Counted from the first letter of the stretch, positions 52,020 to 61,675 are shown. The stretch is 64,000 bases of DNA from Arthrobacter sp. NicSoilB4 (GCF_019977335.1 NZ_AP024653.1:1922001-1986000); one strand, 5' to 3'. The notes: generated by a model not told the origin, from the sequence alone. A program made the numbers and translations.

Positions 52020-53822
52020 TCAGTGCCCTGCCACGAGCGTGTCGCGGATCTCGCGGCGGAGGACCTTGCCGATCAGCGAACGGGGCAGGGAATCGAGCAC
52101 CACCACGCGGCGCGGCACCTTGTAGGCGGTCAGGTTCTTCCGGGCGAAGGCCAGGAGCGCGTCCGGATCGATGGTGGTGCGCGGGATCGGCACCACGGCG
52201 GCGACCACGTCCTCGCCGCCTCCGGGGCGCGGCAGCCCGACCACGGAGACCTCCGAAACGCCGGGGAAGGTGGCGATGACGTCCTCCACTTCGCTGGGCG
52301 AGACGTTGAAGCCGCCCGTGATGATCAGTTCCTTGATCCGGTCCCGGATCGTGACGAAGTAGTCGTCATCGACCGAGACGATGTCCCCGGTCCGGAACCA
52401 GCCGCCGTCGAGCAGGGCGTCTTCGGTTTCCTCCGGCCGGTTCCAGTAGCCGGCGAACACCTGGGGGCCGCGGATCAGGAGTTCCCCTTCCTCGCCCGGG
52501 GCGCGGTCCAGCGCGGTGTTCTTCGGGTCCACGACCCGGATGTCGGTCAGCGGGAACGGCACTCCTACCGTCCCCGGCTTGCGGCTGGGGCCGAACGGGT
52601 TGCCGATCGCGATGGGGGACGTTTCGGTCAGTCCGTAGCCCTCGATCAGGTAGCCGCCGGTCGCCTTCTCCCAGGTCTCCACCGTCGCCGTCGGCAGGTT
52701 CATGGCTCCGGAGATCGAGAACCGGATGCTGTCCAGCCCGATCCCGCGCTCCGCCGCGGCGGCGGCGATCCGGTCGTAGATCGGCGGCACCGCTGGCAGG
52801 AAGGTCGCGGGGGACTTCTTGAGCGCCTTCAGCACAAGGTCGACGTCGAACTTGGGGAACAGGACCAGCTTCGCGCCGATGCTCAACGCGAAGGTCATGC
52901 AGAGCGTCAGGCCGTACGCGTGGAACATCGGCAGCACCGCATACACGGTTTCCCGGCCGTCCTTAAGCCCCGGCACCCACGCCCTGCCCTGCGCGGCATT
53001 GGCCTGCAGATTGGCGTGGGTCAGCATGGCGGCCTTGGGCAGGCCCGTCGTGCCGGACGTGTACTGCAGCACTGCGAGGTCCCCGGCCGACGGGCGCGGG
53101 TGCTTCTTCCTGAGTTCCCCGGCGTCGAGGAGCTCTCGCCACGGCAGCACGGGCCGAACGGCGGGAGCCGGCCGGCCCCGCCGTCCATCTTTGCCCACGG
53201 AAAGGGCGGCGCGGGACTTGCGGGCGGCGCGGACCGGCAGCCGCAGTGCCAGCCGCTGCAGCAGCGGCATCGCCGGGATCAGCTCCACCGAGACAATACT
53301 GCGGAGCCCGACGTCGGCCGGCAGCTGCCGGACCCGCTCCACCGCCTTGTCCCAGACAATCGCGACGACTGCCCCGTGGTCCTCGAACTGGTGGCGTAGC
53401 TCCCGTTCCGTGTAGAGGGGGTTGTGCTCGACCACCACGGCGCCCAGGCGCAGCACGGCATGGAAGGCAACAATGTGCTGCGGGCAGTTCGGCATGACCA
53501 GGGCGACCCTGTCGCCGGCCTTCACCCCCAGTTTCTGCAGGCCGGCAGCCGCCCGGCTGATCAGGGTGCCCAGCTCGCGGTAGCTCGTTCGCGCGCCGAA
53601 GAATTCCAGGGCGGTCTTCGACCCGTAGCGGCGGACGGACGTGTCCATGAGGTCCACCAGCGAACCCTTGGGGAGGACGAGTTGCGCCGGCACCCCTGGC
53701 CCGTAGGAACTGGTCCACGGGCGGTCACTCCCGGGCAGCCCCGGCTGGCGTGCTGCGCCGTTCAGAGCTGCGCCGTTCAGGTCTGCGCCGTTGGCCGCCG
53801 CCCGCGGGGATGTCTTTTTCAT
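52020..53822 (-). CDS. Long-chain acyl-CoA ligase family protein (FadD-like)
   Basis: A 600-residue AMP-forming ligase that activates a carboxylic acid, probably a fatty acid, to its CoA thioester. The P-loop AMP motif is LQYTSGTTGLPKAAML, the adenine region is GYGLTETSP, then WFRTGDIVSVDDD, and the catalytic lysine is in LIGKVLRREIRDTL. AAGGAC 5 nt upstream supports the ATG at 53822. The first ~25 residues contain a small N-G-A-A repeat that is probably not part of the fold. It is followed convergently by the dienelactone-hydrolase-like gene. Confidence 0.92.
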   Translation of the reverse strand: MKKTSPRAAANGADLNGAALNGAARQPGLPGSDRPWTSSYGPGVPAQLVLPKGSLVDLMDTSVRRYGSKTALEFFGARTSYRELGTLISRAAAGLQKLGVKAGDRVALVMPNCPQHIVAFHAVLRLGAVVVEHNPLYTERELRHQFEDHGAVVAIVWDKAVERVRQLPADVGLRSIVSVELIPAMPLLQRLALRLPVRAARKSRAALSVGKDGRRGRPAPAVRPVLPWRELLDAGELRKKHPRPSAGDLAVLQYTSGTTGLPKAAMLTHANLQANAAQGRAWVPGLKDGRETVYAVLPMFHAYGLTLCMTFALSIGAKLVLFPKFDVDLVLKALKKSPATFLPAVPPIYDRIAAAAAERGIGLDSIRFSISGAMNLPTATVETWEKATGGYLIEGYGLTETSPIAIGNPFGPSRKPGTVGVPFPLTDIRVVDPKNTALDRAPGEEGELLIRGPQVFAGYWNRPEETEDALLDGGWFRTGDIVSVDDDYFVTIRDRIKELIITGGFNVSPSEVEDVIATFPGVSEVSVVGLPRPGGGEDVVAAVVPIPRTTIDPDALLAFARKNLTAYKVPRRVVVLDSLPRSLIGKVLRREIRDTLVAGH

Positions 53823-54081
53823 GATCAGTCCTTGCCACTGGAATCCGCCGGTTGTGCGCGAGCCAAAGAGCCTGCCGGAAAATCCTACCGGTGCCGTGGT
53901 CCCCATGCCGCGGTGACCGTGGCCGGGGCCTCCCGCGTGGCCCGTGCGGACGCGGGGCGTTGGTGACTTTCGGCCCTACGGGTCGGCCCTGCGCGGGCGG
54001 AAGCTGGGGTATGTCACCTGCGCGGGTCAGCCGTGCTCCTGCGCGTCGTTGCAGGTCATTCCAGGCGGGAACGGGAGCACC

Positions 54082-55464
54082 ATGAAGCACCAGCAGCCCA
54101 CCCTCCGTTTCCTCGGTGCCACCGACACCGTCACCGGCTCCAGGTACCTGCTCGAGGCCGGCGGGAAACGGGTGCTGGTGGACTGCGGACTCTTCCAGGG
54201 CTACAAACGCAGCCGCGAACGCAACCGGGCGCCCTTTCCCGTCCCCCCGCACTCCATCAACGCCGTGGTGTTGACCCACGCGCACCTGGACCACACCGGC
54301 TACGTGCCCGCGCTGGTGCGGGACGGGTTCAGCGGACCGGTCATTGCCACCGACGGCACCACGGACCTGTGCAAACTCCTCCTCCCCGACAGCGGCTACC
54401 TGCAGGAGGAGGAAGCCCGGTACGCCACCCACCGGGGATCGACCAGGCACAGTCCCGCGCTGCCGATCTACACCGCGGCCGACGCCGTCAAGTCCCTCAA
54501 CAGCTTCACGGTCCAGGATTTCGACGAGCCGCTGGACCTGGGCGGGGGGATGGAGATGACATTCCTGCCGGCCGGCCATATCCTGGGCGCCGCCCAGGTC
54601 CGGGTGCGGCTCGGCCCGCACTCGGTGCACTTCACGGGGGACCTGGGCCGGACGGACGACCCGCTGATGAAGCCGCCCCGGCCGCTGGGGGAGGCCGACG
54701 TCCTTGTCACGGAGTCCACCTACGGGAACCGGTCGCACTCCACCGTCGACCCCGAACAGCAGCTGGGCGAGATCGTCAACCGGGTCGCGAAGCGCGGCGG
54801 CGTGGTGCTGTTCGCCGCGTTCGCCGTCGGCCGCGCCGAAACGCTGATGCTGCACCTGTCCCGGCTCCGGAGCAAGAACCTGATTCCGGACATCCCCGTG
54901 TACCTCAACAGCCCGATGGCCATCGACGCGTCCGGAATGTACCAGCGGCACCCCGAGGAACACCGGCTCAAAGAGCAGGAATACCTGAACATGTACAAAT
55001 TGGCCAAGCTCACCCGCTCGGTCGATGAATCCAAGCTGCTGAACCTGCGCGGCGGCCCGATGATCATCATCTCTGCCAGCGGAATGCTCACCGGCGGGAG
55101 GATCCTGCACCACCTGGCCGCCTACGGGCCGGACCCGAAGAATGCCGTGATCCTCAGCGGCTACCAGGCCGGGGGCACGCGTGGCGCCTCCCTCGCAGCC
55201 GGCGAACGCGAGCTCCGGATCTACGGCGAGGACATCAGAATCCGGGCCGAGGTGGTCCAGATGGAAAGCCTGTCCGCGCATGCCGACGCGGACGGAATCA
55301 TCGCCTGGCTGAAGACCGCGGAAAGGGAACCCCGGATGACGTACATCACCCACGGAGACCCCGACGCCTCGGATGCCCTTCGCCTGAGGATCAAGCGTGA
55401 ACTGGGCTGGCGGGCGCGGGTTCCTGAGCACCTCGAAAAGATCTCCCTCGAGGACCCCCGGTGA
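54082..55464 (+). CDS. MBL-fold beta-CASP hydrolase (RNA-processing-type)
   Basis: A 460-residue metallo-beta-lactamase fold protein with beta-CASP and RMMBL parts, as in archaeal/eukaryal CPSF73-like ribonucleases. The metal motif HAHLDH is at about residues 66-71, PAGHILGAAQ and HFTGDLGRTDD follow, and the C-terminal ESLSAHADADGIIAWL is the last motif. RNA is the likely substrate. GGGAG lies close upstream of the ATG at 54082. The gene overlaps the erythromycin-esterase-family gene by 4 bp (GTGA). Confidence 0.9.
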   Translation: MKHQQPTLRFLGATDTVTGSRYLLEAGGKRVLVDCGLFQGYKRSRERNRAPFPVPPHSINAVVLTHAHLDHTGYVPALVRDGFSGPVIATDGTTDLCKLLLPDSGYLQEEEARYATHRGSTRHSPALPIYTAADAVKSLNSFTVQDFDEPLDLGGGMEMTFLPAGHILGAAQVRVRLGPHSVHFTGDLGRTDDPLMKPPRPLGEADVLVTESTYGNRSHSTVDPEQQLGEIVNRVAKRGGVVLFAAFAVGRAETLMLHLSRLRSKNLIPDIPVYLNSPMAIDASGMYQRHPEEHRLKEQEYLNMYKLAKLTRSVDESKLLNLRGGPMIIISASGMLTGGRILHHLAAYGPDPKNAVILSGYQAGGTRGASLAAGERELRIYGEDIRIRAEVVQMESLSAHADADGIIAWLKTAEREPRMTYITHGDPDASDALRLRIKRELGWRARVPEHLEKISLEDPR

Positions 55465-56774
55465 CGTCCGGCGTCCGCAGGTCCGCGGTCCTGGCGGAAA
55501 TCCACTCGCTGGCCCGGCCGCTGACCACCGACCGGGACCTCAACGGCCTGGTCCGGCGCGCGGCGGACTGCCGGTTCGTCGCGATCGGCGAAGCCTCACA
55601 CGGCACGCACGAGTTCTACACCTGGCGTGACACGCTCAGCAGGCGGCTCATCGAAGAGGAAGGCTACAACTGGATCGGCGTGGAGGGGGACTGGCCCGAT
55701 TGCTGGCGGATCAACGGTTGGGTCCGGGGCGAGACCGGACGGGACCTGGGCGTCCATGCCCTGCTCGCCGGCTTTGAACGCTGGCCAACGTGGATGTGGG
55801 CGAACGAGGAAATCGCTGCGTTCCTGGACTGGCTCCGCACCTGGAACCTCGGCCGTCCGCTGAGCCGGCGGGTCGGCTTCTACGGACTCGATGTGTACTC
55901 CCTGTGGGATTCGCTCCGCGAGATCATCGGCTGGCTGGAGGAGAACGATCCCGGCGCGGTCCCTGCAGCCATGCGCGCCTGGGAGTGCTTCCTGCCCCAC
56001 CACGAGGATCCGCACCAGTACGCCTGGAGCACCCGGCTGGTGCCACAGTCCTGTGAAGCCGACGTCATCGCCCTCCTCACCGAAGTCCGGAACCGGGTGT
56101 CCAGTCCGGGCGATCACGACGAAGCGGCGTTCGATGCGGTGCAGAACGCCGAGGTGGCAGCGAACGCCGAGCACTACTACCGGATCATGGTCCGCGGCGA
56201 CCGGCGGTCCTGGAACATCCGGGACCACCACATGGCTGACACCATCGACCGGCTCAGCAAGCATCTCGGTCCGGAATCCAAGGGCCTTATCTGGGAGCAC
56301 AACACCCATGTCGGGGACGCCCGCGCCACGGACATGGCCCAGGACGGACTCGTAAACGTGGGGCAGCTGCTCCGCGAACGGCACGCCGCGGACGGGGTGA
56401 TGCTGGTGGGCCTCGCCTCCCACCGGGGCGAGGTGATCGCGGCGGATGCCTGGGGCCGCCCGGAGCGGATACTCCCGGTCCCGCCGGCGCGCGCGGGCAG
56501 CCACGAAGATTTCCTGCATGAGGCCCTGGGCGTGCCGTCGGTGCTGGACTTCGGCGAGGACAGGTCAGGGCCCTGGCTCTCCACCTGGCTCGGCCACCGG
56601 GCGATCGGTGTGGTCTACCATCCCGAGCGGGAGCTGGGGAACTACGTTCCGACGCGGATCGGCGAACGCTACGACGCGCTGATCTGGTTCGAGCGCACCG
56701 CCGCGCTGCGCCCCGTGCACCACGAAGGACCCCCGCGGGAACCGGAATTCGAAACTGAGCCCACCGGCTTCTAA
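55461..56774 (+). CDS. Erythromycin esterase family protein
   Basis: A 437-residue protein of the erythromycin esterase superfamily. The N-terminal catalytic region is FVAIGEASHGTHEFY; WIGVEGDWPDCWRINGWV and KGLIWEHNTHVGDARATDM are further conserved segments. Many members have no antibiotic activity and sit in stress islands with phosphoribosyltransferases and MBL proteins. The GTG start at 55461 overlaps the preceding stop. The last codons overlap the convergent membrane gene by 4 bp. Confidence 0.9.
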   Translation: MTSGVRRSAVLAEIHSLARPLTTDRDLNGLVRRAADCRFVAIGEASHGTHEFYTWRDTLSRRLIEEEGYNWIGVEGDWPDCWRINGWVRGETGRDLGVHALLAGFERWPTWMWANEEIAAFLDWLRTWNLGRPLSRRVGFYGLDVYSLWDSLREIIGWLEENDPGAVPAAMRAWECFLPHHEDPHQYAWSTRLVPQSCEADVIALLTEVRNRVSSPGDHDEAAFDAVQNAEVAANAEHYYRIMVRGDRRSWNIRDHHMADTIDRLSKHLGPESKGLIWEHNTHVGDARATDMAQDGLVNVGQLLRERHAADGVMLVGLASHRGEVIAADAWGRPERILPVPPARAGSHEDFLHEALGVPSVLDFGEDRSGPWLSTWLGHRAIGVVYHPERELGNYVPTRIGERYDALIWFERTAALRPVHHEGPPREPEFETEPTGF

Positions 56775-57478
56775 CCTGCCGCCTGCGGCGGACGGCCGGG
56801 CCGCCGCAGCATAACGACGGCGGCTGGGACGTACCAGAACAGCGGCACCAGCCGCAGTGCGGTGGTCAGGGCGCCGGTCGGGGACAACGGGCCGTCCGCC
56901 GGGATCAGCGATAGCGTGGAAACGAACGCGGCCGTGGCCGCCGCGGCAGCGATCCAGCCCAGCCACCGGGGATAGGCCAGCAGCTGCCAGGACAGCAGCG
57001 CGATGGCCAGGAACATCACACCGGCGGGCAGGTTGGCGAGGTTCAGCGTGACGAGGCACAGATCCGCCACGGCGGCGGCGACGTCCGGAGGGATCCGGGC
57101 CTGGGAGGGCAGCGTCAGGGTGATCTGGGCGGCCTGGCCCAGAATGTTCAGCCCCACCGCCAAGACCCCGGCGGCGAAAGCGATGCCGGAGGCCGTGCCC
57201 GGCGCCGGCTCGGCGCGGAGCAGCCATGCCCGGACGTGGCCGAGGAACCAGAGCAGCGCTGCGGAGCTGAAAACGAAGAGCATGCTCTGGGCGAGGATCG
57301 GTGCGCGGTTCGCCACCAGGTAGTCCGCTTAGCCGGGGTCCGCGGCGACCGGCCATGGCCCGGTCAGTGCCCCTTCGAGCAGCCCGCCGGCCACGCCAAG
57401 GGCGGCGGAGAGCAGGCCGCTGAGTGCTCCGGCCCGAAGGAACAGTCGTCGGGCCGGGGCCGGCGGCTGCTCAGGCAT
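56771..57478 (-). pseudogene. DUF4386-like membrane protein with in-frame TAA
   Basis: The reading frame starts at the ATG at 57478, overlapping the stop of the upstream toroid-protein gene by 8 bp, and encodes a first helix (FLRAGALSGLLSAALGVAGG). A TAA at 57329-57331, in the same frame, interrupts it. The frame then continues without shift into ADYLVANRAPILAQS and five more hydrophobic helices to 56771. The whole resembles a DUF4386-type protein of about 235 residues split by one nonsense codon. The second part could be started from the GTG at 57316 but would lack the first helix. Confidence 0.6.
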
Positions 57479-58463
57479 GGGATCCGGCCCATCCGGCGGG
57501 ATCGGCGGTGGGGACGGCGGCCGGCAGGCCGCGGGAGAGGATCCGAACGGCGCTGAGGGTGACGAATTCATTGGGTCCCGTCCGGCCCCAATCAGTCACG
57601 TCCGTCTGGCCCTTTGCCCCCGGCGGATGCCACCAGGCGCCCTCGACCGGCCACCGCCCGTCCGCCAGCATCTTGCCGCGCAGCACGTCGGCGGCTTCCT
57701 GGGTCCGCGGGTCTCCCGCGAGCCCCATCCGGGACATGAGCAGCAGGGCCGGAAGGATGCCGTAGTGCCAGAACTCGGGGTAGCGCAGCTTGACCCAGCG
57801 CGGATCGATCGGCCGCCCCGTCGAGGATGACTTGAAAAGCCGATGTTCCAGCAACAGCTCAGCGGCCCGCACCGCGCCGGCACGTGCCGCCGGATCGCCG
57901 CTGGCTTCCCAGTACGCGTGGAGTCCCTTGGCGGCCGGCAGCGTCTCATGGAACGAGGAGCGGCGGCCGCTGGCGTCGACGTCGCAGTTCCAGCCGCCGT
58001 CGGGCCACTGCCAGCGGATCAGGTCGCGGGCCAGCCGTGCCACCCGGGCATCCGCGGCCATCCCCAGCCGGGCGCAGACGTACAGGGCGTTGCCTTCCTG
58101 CGACGCGCAGCGGCGGGTCAGGCCGTTGACAGTCCGGACCTGGCTGAGGTGCTGATCACTGTGCAGCCAGTCGAGCACCGTGCCGGCCGCGTCCGGCAGT
58201 GTCGGGGCATCCGCTCCGGTCACGCCAAGGTCGACGAGGGAGACGAGCCGCCAATGCGCTCCCGTCCATTTCCGGTACGGGTGGACGCCGAAACCGCCGT
58301 CGGAGGTTTGCCCGGCCAGCAGCGAGGACACGATCCTTCCGCTGCTTACGTCGCCGCCGGGCCACGGTGTGCCGAGGAATTCCCGGTGGGCCGCCCGGCG
58401 CACGGCAGGTTCCTCTGACGCCGCCAACCAGGCTATGGCGGGCAGCAACGGGGCCTGCTCCAT
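57471..58463 (-). CDS. Terpene-cyclase/prenyltransferase-like alpha-toroid protein
   Basis: A 330-residue protein with repeated QW-like segments such as GQTSDGGFGVHPYRKW, WQWPDGGWNCDVDASG and DGRWPVEGAWWHPP. These build the (alpha/alpha) barrel of squalene cyclases and prenyltransferases. No DxDD or DCTAE motif is visible, so cyclase activity is doubtful and it may be a toroid protein of another function. The ATG at 58463 lies 6 nt from TACCGT. It is coupled to the downstream membrane gene. Confidence 0.75.
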   Translation of the reverse strand: MEQAPLLPAIAWLAASEEPAVRRAAHREFLGTPWPGGDVSSGRIVSSLLAGQTSDGGFGVHPYRKWTGAHWRLVSLVDLGVTGADAPTLPDAAGTVLDWLHSDQHLSQVRTVNGLTRRCASQEGNALYVCARLGMAADARVARLARDLIRWQWPDGGWNCDVDASGRRSSFHETLPAAKGLHAYWEASGDPAARAGAVRAAELLLEHRLFKSSSTGRPIDPRWVKLRYPEFWHYGILPALLLMSRMGLAGDPRTQEAADVLRGKMLADGRWPVEGAWWHPPGAKGQTDVTDWGRTGPNEFVTLSAVRILSRGLPAAVPTADPAGWAGSHA

Positions 58464-58469
58464 GGGTCG

Positions 58470-58475
58470 ACGGTA
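58470..58475 (-). promoter_or_regulatory. -10 element TACCGT, leaderless start of the toroid-protein gene
   Basis: On the minus strand TACCGT is followed by 6 nt and the ATG at 58463, with no ribosome binding site in between. Confidence 0.55.
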
Positions 58476-58622
58476 CGCGTGGCGCGCAAGGGGAGTGAAG
58501 GGCTTAAGGCCCTAACCGGGGGTCAGGGCCCGGCGCACACTGAAGTGTCGGCGGACCACGGTGCTGCCGTCCCATCATGCGATGCAGATCTGTCCGCGCC
58601 ATGGAAAAGAGCAGGATTCAGA

Positions 58623-59492
58623 ATGAACAAGCCAATCGTTGTCGGTATAAACGGATCAGCCGGAAGCGAGGCCGCGCTGACGTGGGCCCTGGAGCGGGCG
58701 GCCCGGGACAAGGTTCCGGTCATCGCCATCCACGCGGTGGATGACCGCTGGATTTCCCCGGACTTCCAGTACCACGAGATCATCAGGCAGGCGGGCATGG
58801 AGCTGCTCCAGAAGGCGCAGGCCAGCGCCAGCGAGCAGGCACCCGAAGTGAAGGTGGACATCCAACTCCGCCACGGCAGCGGCGGTTCAGTCCTGCGGGA
58901 GGTATCCAAAGAAGCCTCCCTGGTGGTGGTCGGCGAACATGACAAGCACTGGATGGACGGCGGTCCCCTCACGGACCGCGCCCTGCAGATCGTCTCCGCC
59001 TCGGAAATCCCCGCCGCCGTGATCCCGCTCAAGCGCGGGGCAGGGGCCACCGGCGTCGTGGTGGGCGTGGACGGCTCCGAGGAGTCCCTGCAGGCGGTCG
59101 AGTTCGCCGCCGCGGAAGCGGACAAAGGCGGCGACGAACTGACCGTGGTCCTCGCCTTCCGCAGGCCGGCCCGCTGGGTCGAAAGCCAGTTGCCGAAGAG
59201 CGGCCTCGCCGAATCGATCCTCGAGGAGGACCGGATTGTGCTGGCGGAATCCGTTGCCGGGCTGGGAGACAAGTATCCGGACCTGGTGGTCCACCAGCGA
59301 TTGGAGACCGACACGGAGCCGGCCAAGGCACTTGTCGAAGCCGCCAAGGAGGCCCGGCTCCTGGTCATCGGCAGCCGCGGCCGCGGTGGGTTCTCCCGGA
59401 TGGTGCTCGGCTCCACGGCCCACGCCGTCCTGCTCAACGTGCCGTGCCCGACCATTGTCACGCGGGTGCACAAGGTCAAGCACGAGGATTGA
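58623..59492 (+). CDS. Universal stress protein, two tandem domains
   Basis: A 289-residue tandem UspA protein. Domain 1 (1-140) begins IVVGINGSAGSEAALTWAL; domain 2 (about 147-285) begins VVVGVDGSEESLQAVEFA. Domain 2 has the intact ATP-binding motif GSRGRGGFSRMVLGST; domain 1 has the looser GEHDKHWMDGGPLTDRAL. Such tandem proteins are typical of dormancy and hypoxia regulons in actinobacteria. The ATG at 58623 has AGGA upstream. It is divergent from the toroid-protein gene. Confidence 0.92.
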   Translation: MNKPIVVGINGSAGSEAALTWALERAARDKVPVIAIHAVDDRWISPDFQYHEIIRQAGMELLQKAQASASEQAPEVKVDIQLRHGSGGSVLREVSKEASLVVVGEHDKHWMDGGPLTDRALQIVSASEIPAAVIPLKRGAGATGVVVGVDGSEESLQAVEFAAAEADKGGDELTVVLAFRRPARWVESQLPKSGLAESILEEDRIVLAESVAGLGDKYPDLVVHQRLETDTEPAKALVEAAKEARLLVIGSRGRGGFSRMVLGSTAHAVLLNVPCPTIVTRVHKVKHED

Positions 59493-59516
59493 CAGCCGGC
59501 TCGGCTGGCGGCCATC

Positions 59517-59547
59517 GGGGAGTCTCCTCACACGAGGAGGCTCTCCC
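59517..59547 (+). terminator. Hairpin after the tandem stress protein
   Basis: GGGAGtCTCCTC pairs with GAGGAG and CTCCC around a 4-nt loop (ACAC), with a small bulge. It follows the stress-protein stop by 25 bp. No T-run follows, so it may act weakly or need Rho. Confidence 0.5.
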
Positions 59548-59595
59548 TGTGGCCTGACCCTTGAGCCTGTCCGGGGCGGGTGGGAGGATGATGCA

Positions 59596-60279
59596 GTGGA
59601 GCCCTTCTTCGATTTCGTCGGCCACTTCTGGTGGCTCATCTTCCCGCTGAGCGGGCTGTTCGGAGGCTGGGCGCGCTCCTGGTCCAGGGCCAGCGAACGC
59701 CGGCACCGCCGCCGGGTTGAGCTCTACAAGCTCCGCAACCGGGCCGCGGAGGTGGAGCAGGCCAGCCGGTCCCAAGTCCGGCAGCTCATGGACAGCCACG
59801 ACTCAGTCAACCGGCGGTGGCTCGACTACGAGCTGGACGTCGGAAAGCTCATCGACTTTCCGGTCATGACCGACGTTCGTGAACCCCTGACCGTGGCATT
59901 CCTCCGGGCGAAGCGGCTGGCCGACGGCCTGCGCCCGGGAGCCCCGGAGGACATCACGACGGCGGCACGGCTGGCCGAGTATCGGGAAGCCGTCAACGGC
60001 TACGAACTCGCATTCGACGTCGCCGAGCGGGAAGCCAAGCGGATCAGGGACAGCAATTTCACCGGACCGGAACGGGAGCGCCTCGCAACAGCCCGGAAGC
60101 TGCTGCGGATCGCTTCGGACGCCGGCGCCACACCCGCGGAACGGCAAACGGCATACAAACGTGCCCGGCGCGAACTGGACGGGCTGATTGTCCTGCCGGA
60201 CGCCACCCTGGCCGCGCTGGAGGAAAAAATCGCCGGCATGATCGACGCCGGGAAGTCGCCCGATCTGCACTATGGCTGA
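59596..60279 (+). CDS. Membrane-anchored coiled-coil protein
   Basis: A 227-residue protein with one N-terminal helix (FVGHFWWLIFPLSGLFGGW), then a basic stretch (RASERRHRRRVELYKLRN) and long charged helices likely to form coiled coils (AAEVEQASRSQVRQLMD; YELAFDVAEREAKRIRD). It probably sits on the cytoplasmic face of the membrane. GGGAGG 8 nt upstream selects the GTG at 59596. I do not recognise the family; similar proteins occur in actinobacteria. Confidence 0.75.
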   Translation: MEPFFDFVGHFWWLIFPLSGLFGGWARSWSRASERRHRRRVELYKLRNRAAEVEQASRSQVRQLMDSHDSVNRRWLDYELDVGKLIDFPVMTDVREPLTVAFLRAKRLADGLRPGAPEDITTAARLAEYREAVNGYELAFDVAEREAKRIRDSNFTGPERERLATARKLLRIASDAGATPAERQTAYKRARRELDGLIVLPDATLAALEEKIAGMIDAGKSPDLHYG

Positions 60280-60460
60280 CGGAGGGGCTGCCCACGGGCT
60301 TCTCCGGTGCTTGTTTTGCCCTGATGCCAATGCCCCGTACGCTTTAACGGGTCAGGCAATTTTGCTGAACGCCGCACATCCTCCCGGTAGATCCCGGATG
60401 AACTATGCCGGCAGCGGGGAATGAAACCTCTGACCGTCGACTCTGCAGATTGGGCAACAG

Positions 60461-61675
60461 GTGGAAATCACCATCATGGTGGCGCTGGTAATAACCTTGG
60501 CGCTTTTTTTTGACTTCACCAACGGATTCCATGACACCGCCAATGCGATGGCCACGCCCATCGCCACCGGTGCCATCAAACCCAAAATGGCTGTCGCACT
60601 CGCGGCGGTGCTGAACCTGGTGGGTGCTTTCCTGTCCACGGAAGTGGCGAAGACCGTCTCCGGCGGCATCATCAAGGAAGGCTCGGAAGGGGTCCAGATC
60701 ACCCCGGACATCATTTTCGCCGGACTGATGGGCGCCATCCTCTGGAACATGATCACCTGGCTCAAGGGCCTGCCATCGAGTTCCTCGCACGCGCTCTTCG
60801 GCGGCCTGATCGGCGCAGCCATTGCCGGCATCGGCATCCACTCGATCAACTTCGAGAGCCTGATGCAGAAGGTGATCCTCCCCGCGATTTTCGCGCCGAT
60901 CATCGCCGGCGCCGTGGCGTACCTGTGCACGAAGCTGGCCTACGCGCTGACTTCCCGCCACGACCCGGAGTCGGGCAGCAAGCTTACGCAGAAGCGCGGC
61001 GGCTTCCGCAATGGCCAGATCTTCACGTCCAGCCTGGTAGCCCTCGCTCACGGCACGAACGATGCCCAGAAGACCATGGGCATCATCACGCTGGTCCTGA
61101 TCGCAGCGGGCACCCAGGCGCCCGGTACCGGACCGCAGTTCTGGGTCATCGCCTCGTGTGCCTTCGCCATCGCGATCGGCACGTACACCGGCGGCTGGCG
61201 GATTATCCGCACCATGGGGTCCGGCCTCACCGACGTGAAACCCGCCCAGGGCTTCTCGGCCGAGAGCAGCACGGCCTCAGCCATCCTTGCCTCGTCCCAC
61301 CTCGGGTTCGCCCTTTCCACCACCCAGGTGGCCTCCGGCTCGGTCATCGGTTCGGGCATGGGACGCCGCGGCACCACTGTCCGGTGGGGAACGGCCGGAA
61401 GGATTGCACTCGGCTGGCTCTTCACCCTCCCTGCCGCCGGCATCGTGGGGGCACTGACGGCCATGCTGGTGCAGACCGGCGTCGTAGGCGTCGTCGTCGC
61501 CGCAGTGGCCGGCACCGCGGCCGTGCTGTACATGTTCCTCCACTCCAAGAAATCCCCTGTCGGGCACCACAACGCCGTCGCGGTTGAGGAAGCCGGCCAG
61601 GCTGTGCGGTTCCGCAAGAAGAAGAAAGCCGTGTCTGTCAGCAGGGCCAGTGACGAACCGAAGGGCGAACTGTAA
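60461..61675 (+). CDS. pitA: PiT family inorganic phosphate transporter
   Basis: A 404-residue permease that takes up inorganic phosphate, probably as a metal-phosphate complex with protons. PiT signatures are FDFTNGFHDTANAMATPIATGAI near the N-terminus, SSSSHALFGGL, and the second repeat ALAHGTNDAQKTMGIITL. About ten hydrophobic helices are visible, and the C-terminus is a basic tail (RKKKKAVS). The start may be the GTG at 60461 or the ATG at 60476; neither has an ideal ribosome binding site. TACGCT near 60337 is a -10 candidate. Confidence 0.92.
   Translation: MEITIMVALVITLALFFDFTNGFHDTANAMATPIATGAIKPKMAVALAAVLNLVGAFLSTEVAKTVSGGIIKEGSEGVQITPDIIFAGLMGAILWNMITWLKGLPSSSSHALFGGLIGAAIAGIGIHSINFESLMQKVILPAIFAPIIAGAVAYLCTKLAYALTSRHDPESGSKLTQKRGGFRNGQIFTSSLVALAHGTNDAQKTMGIITLVLIAAGTQAPGTGPQFWVIASCAFAIAIGTYTGGWRIIRTMGSGLTDVKPAQGFSAESSTASAILASSHLGFALSTTQVASGSVIGSGMGRRGTTVRWGTAGRIALGWLFTLPAAGIVGALTAMLVQTGVVGVVVAAVAGTAAVLYMFLHSKKSPVGHHNAVAVEEAGQAVRFRKKKKAVSVSRASDEPKGEL

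Noticed and set aside
53725..55431. A 568-codon minus-strand frame opposite the beta-CASP gene
   Set aside because: It is antisense to a protein with a complete metal site, and it has no ribosome binding site or motif.
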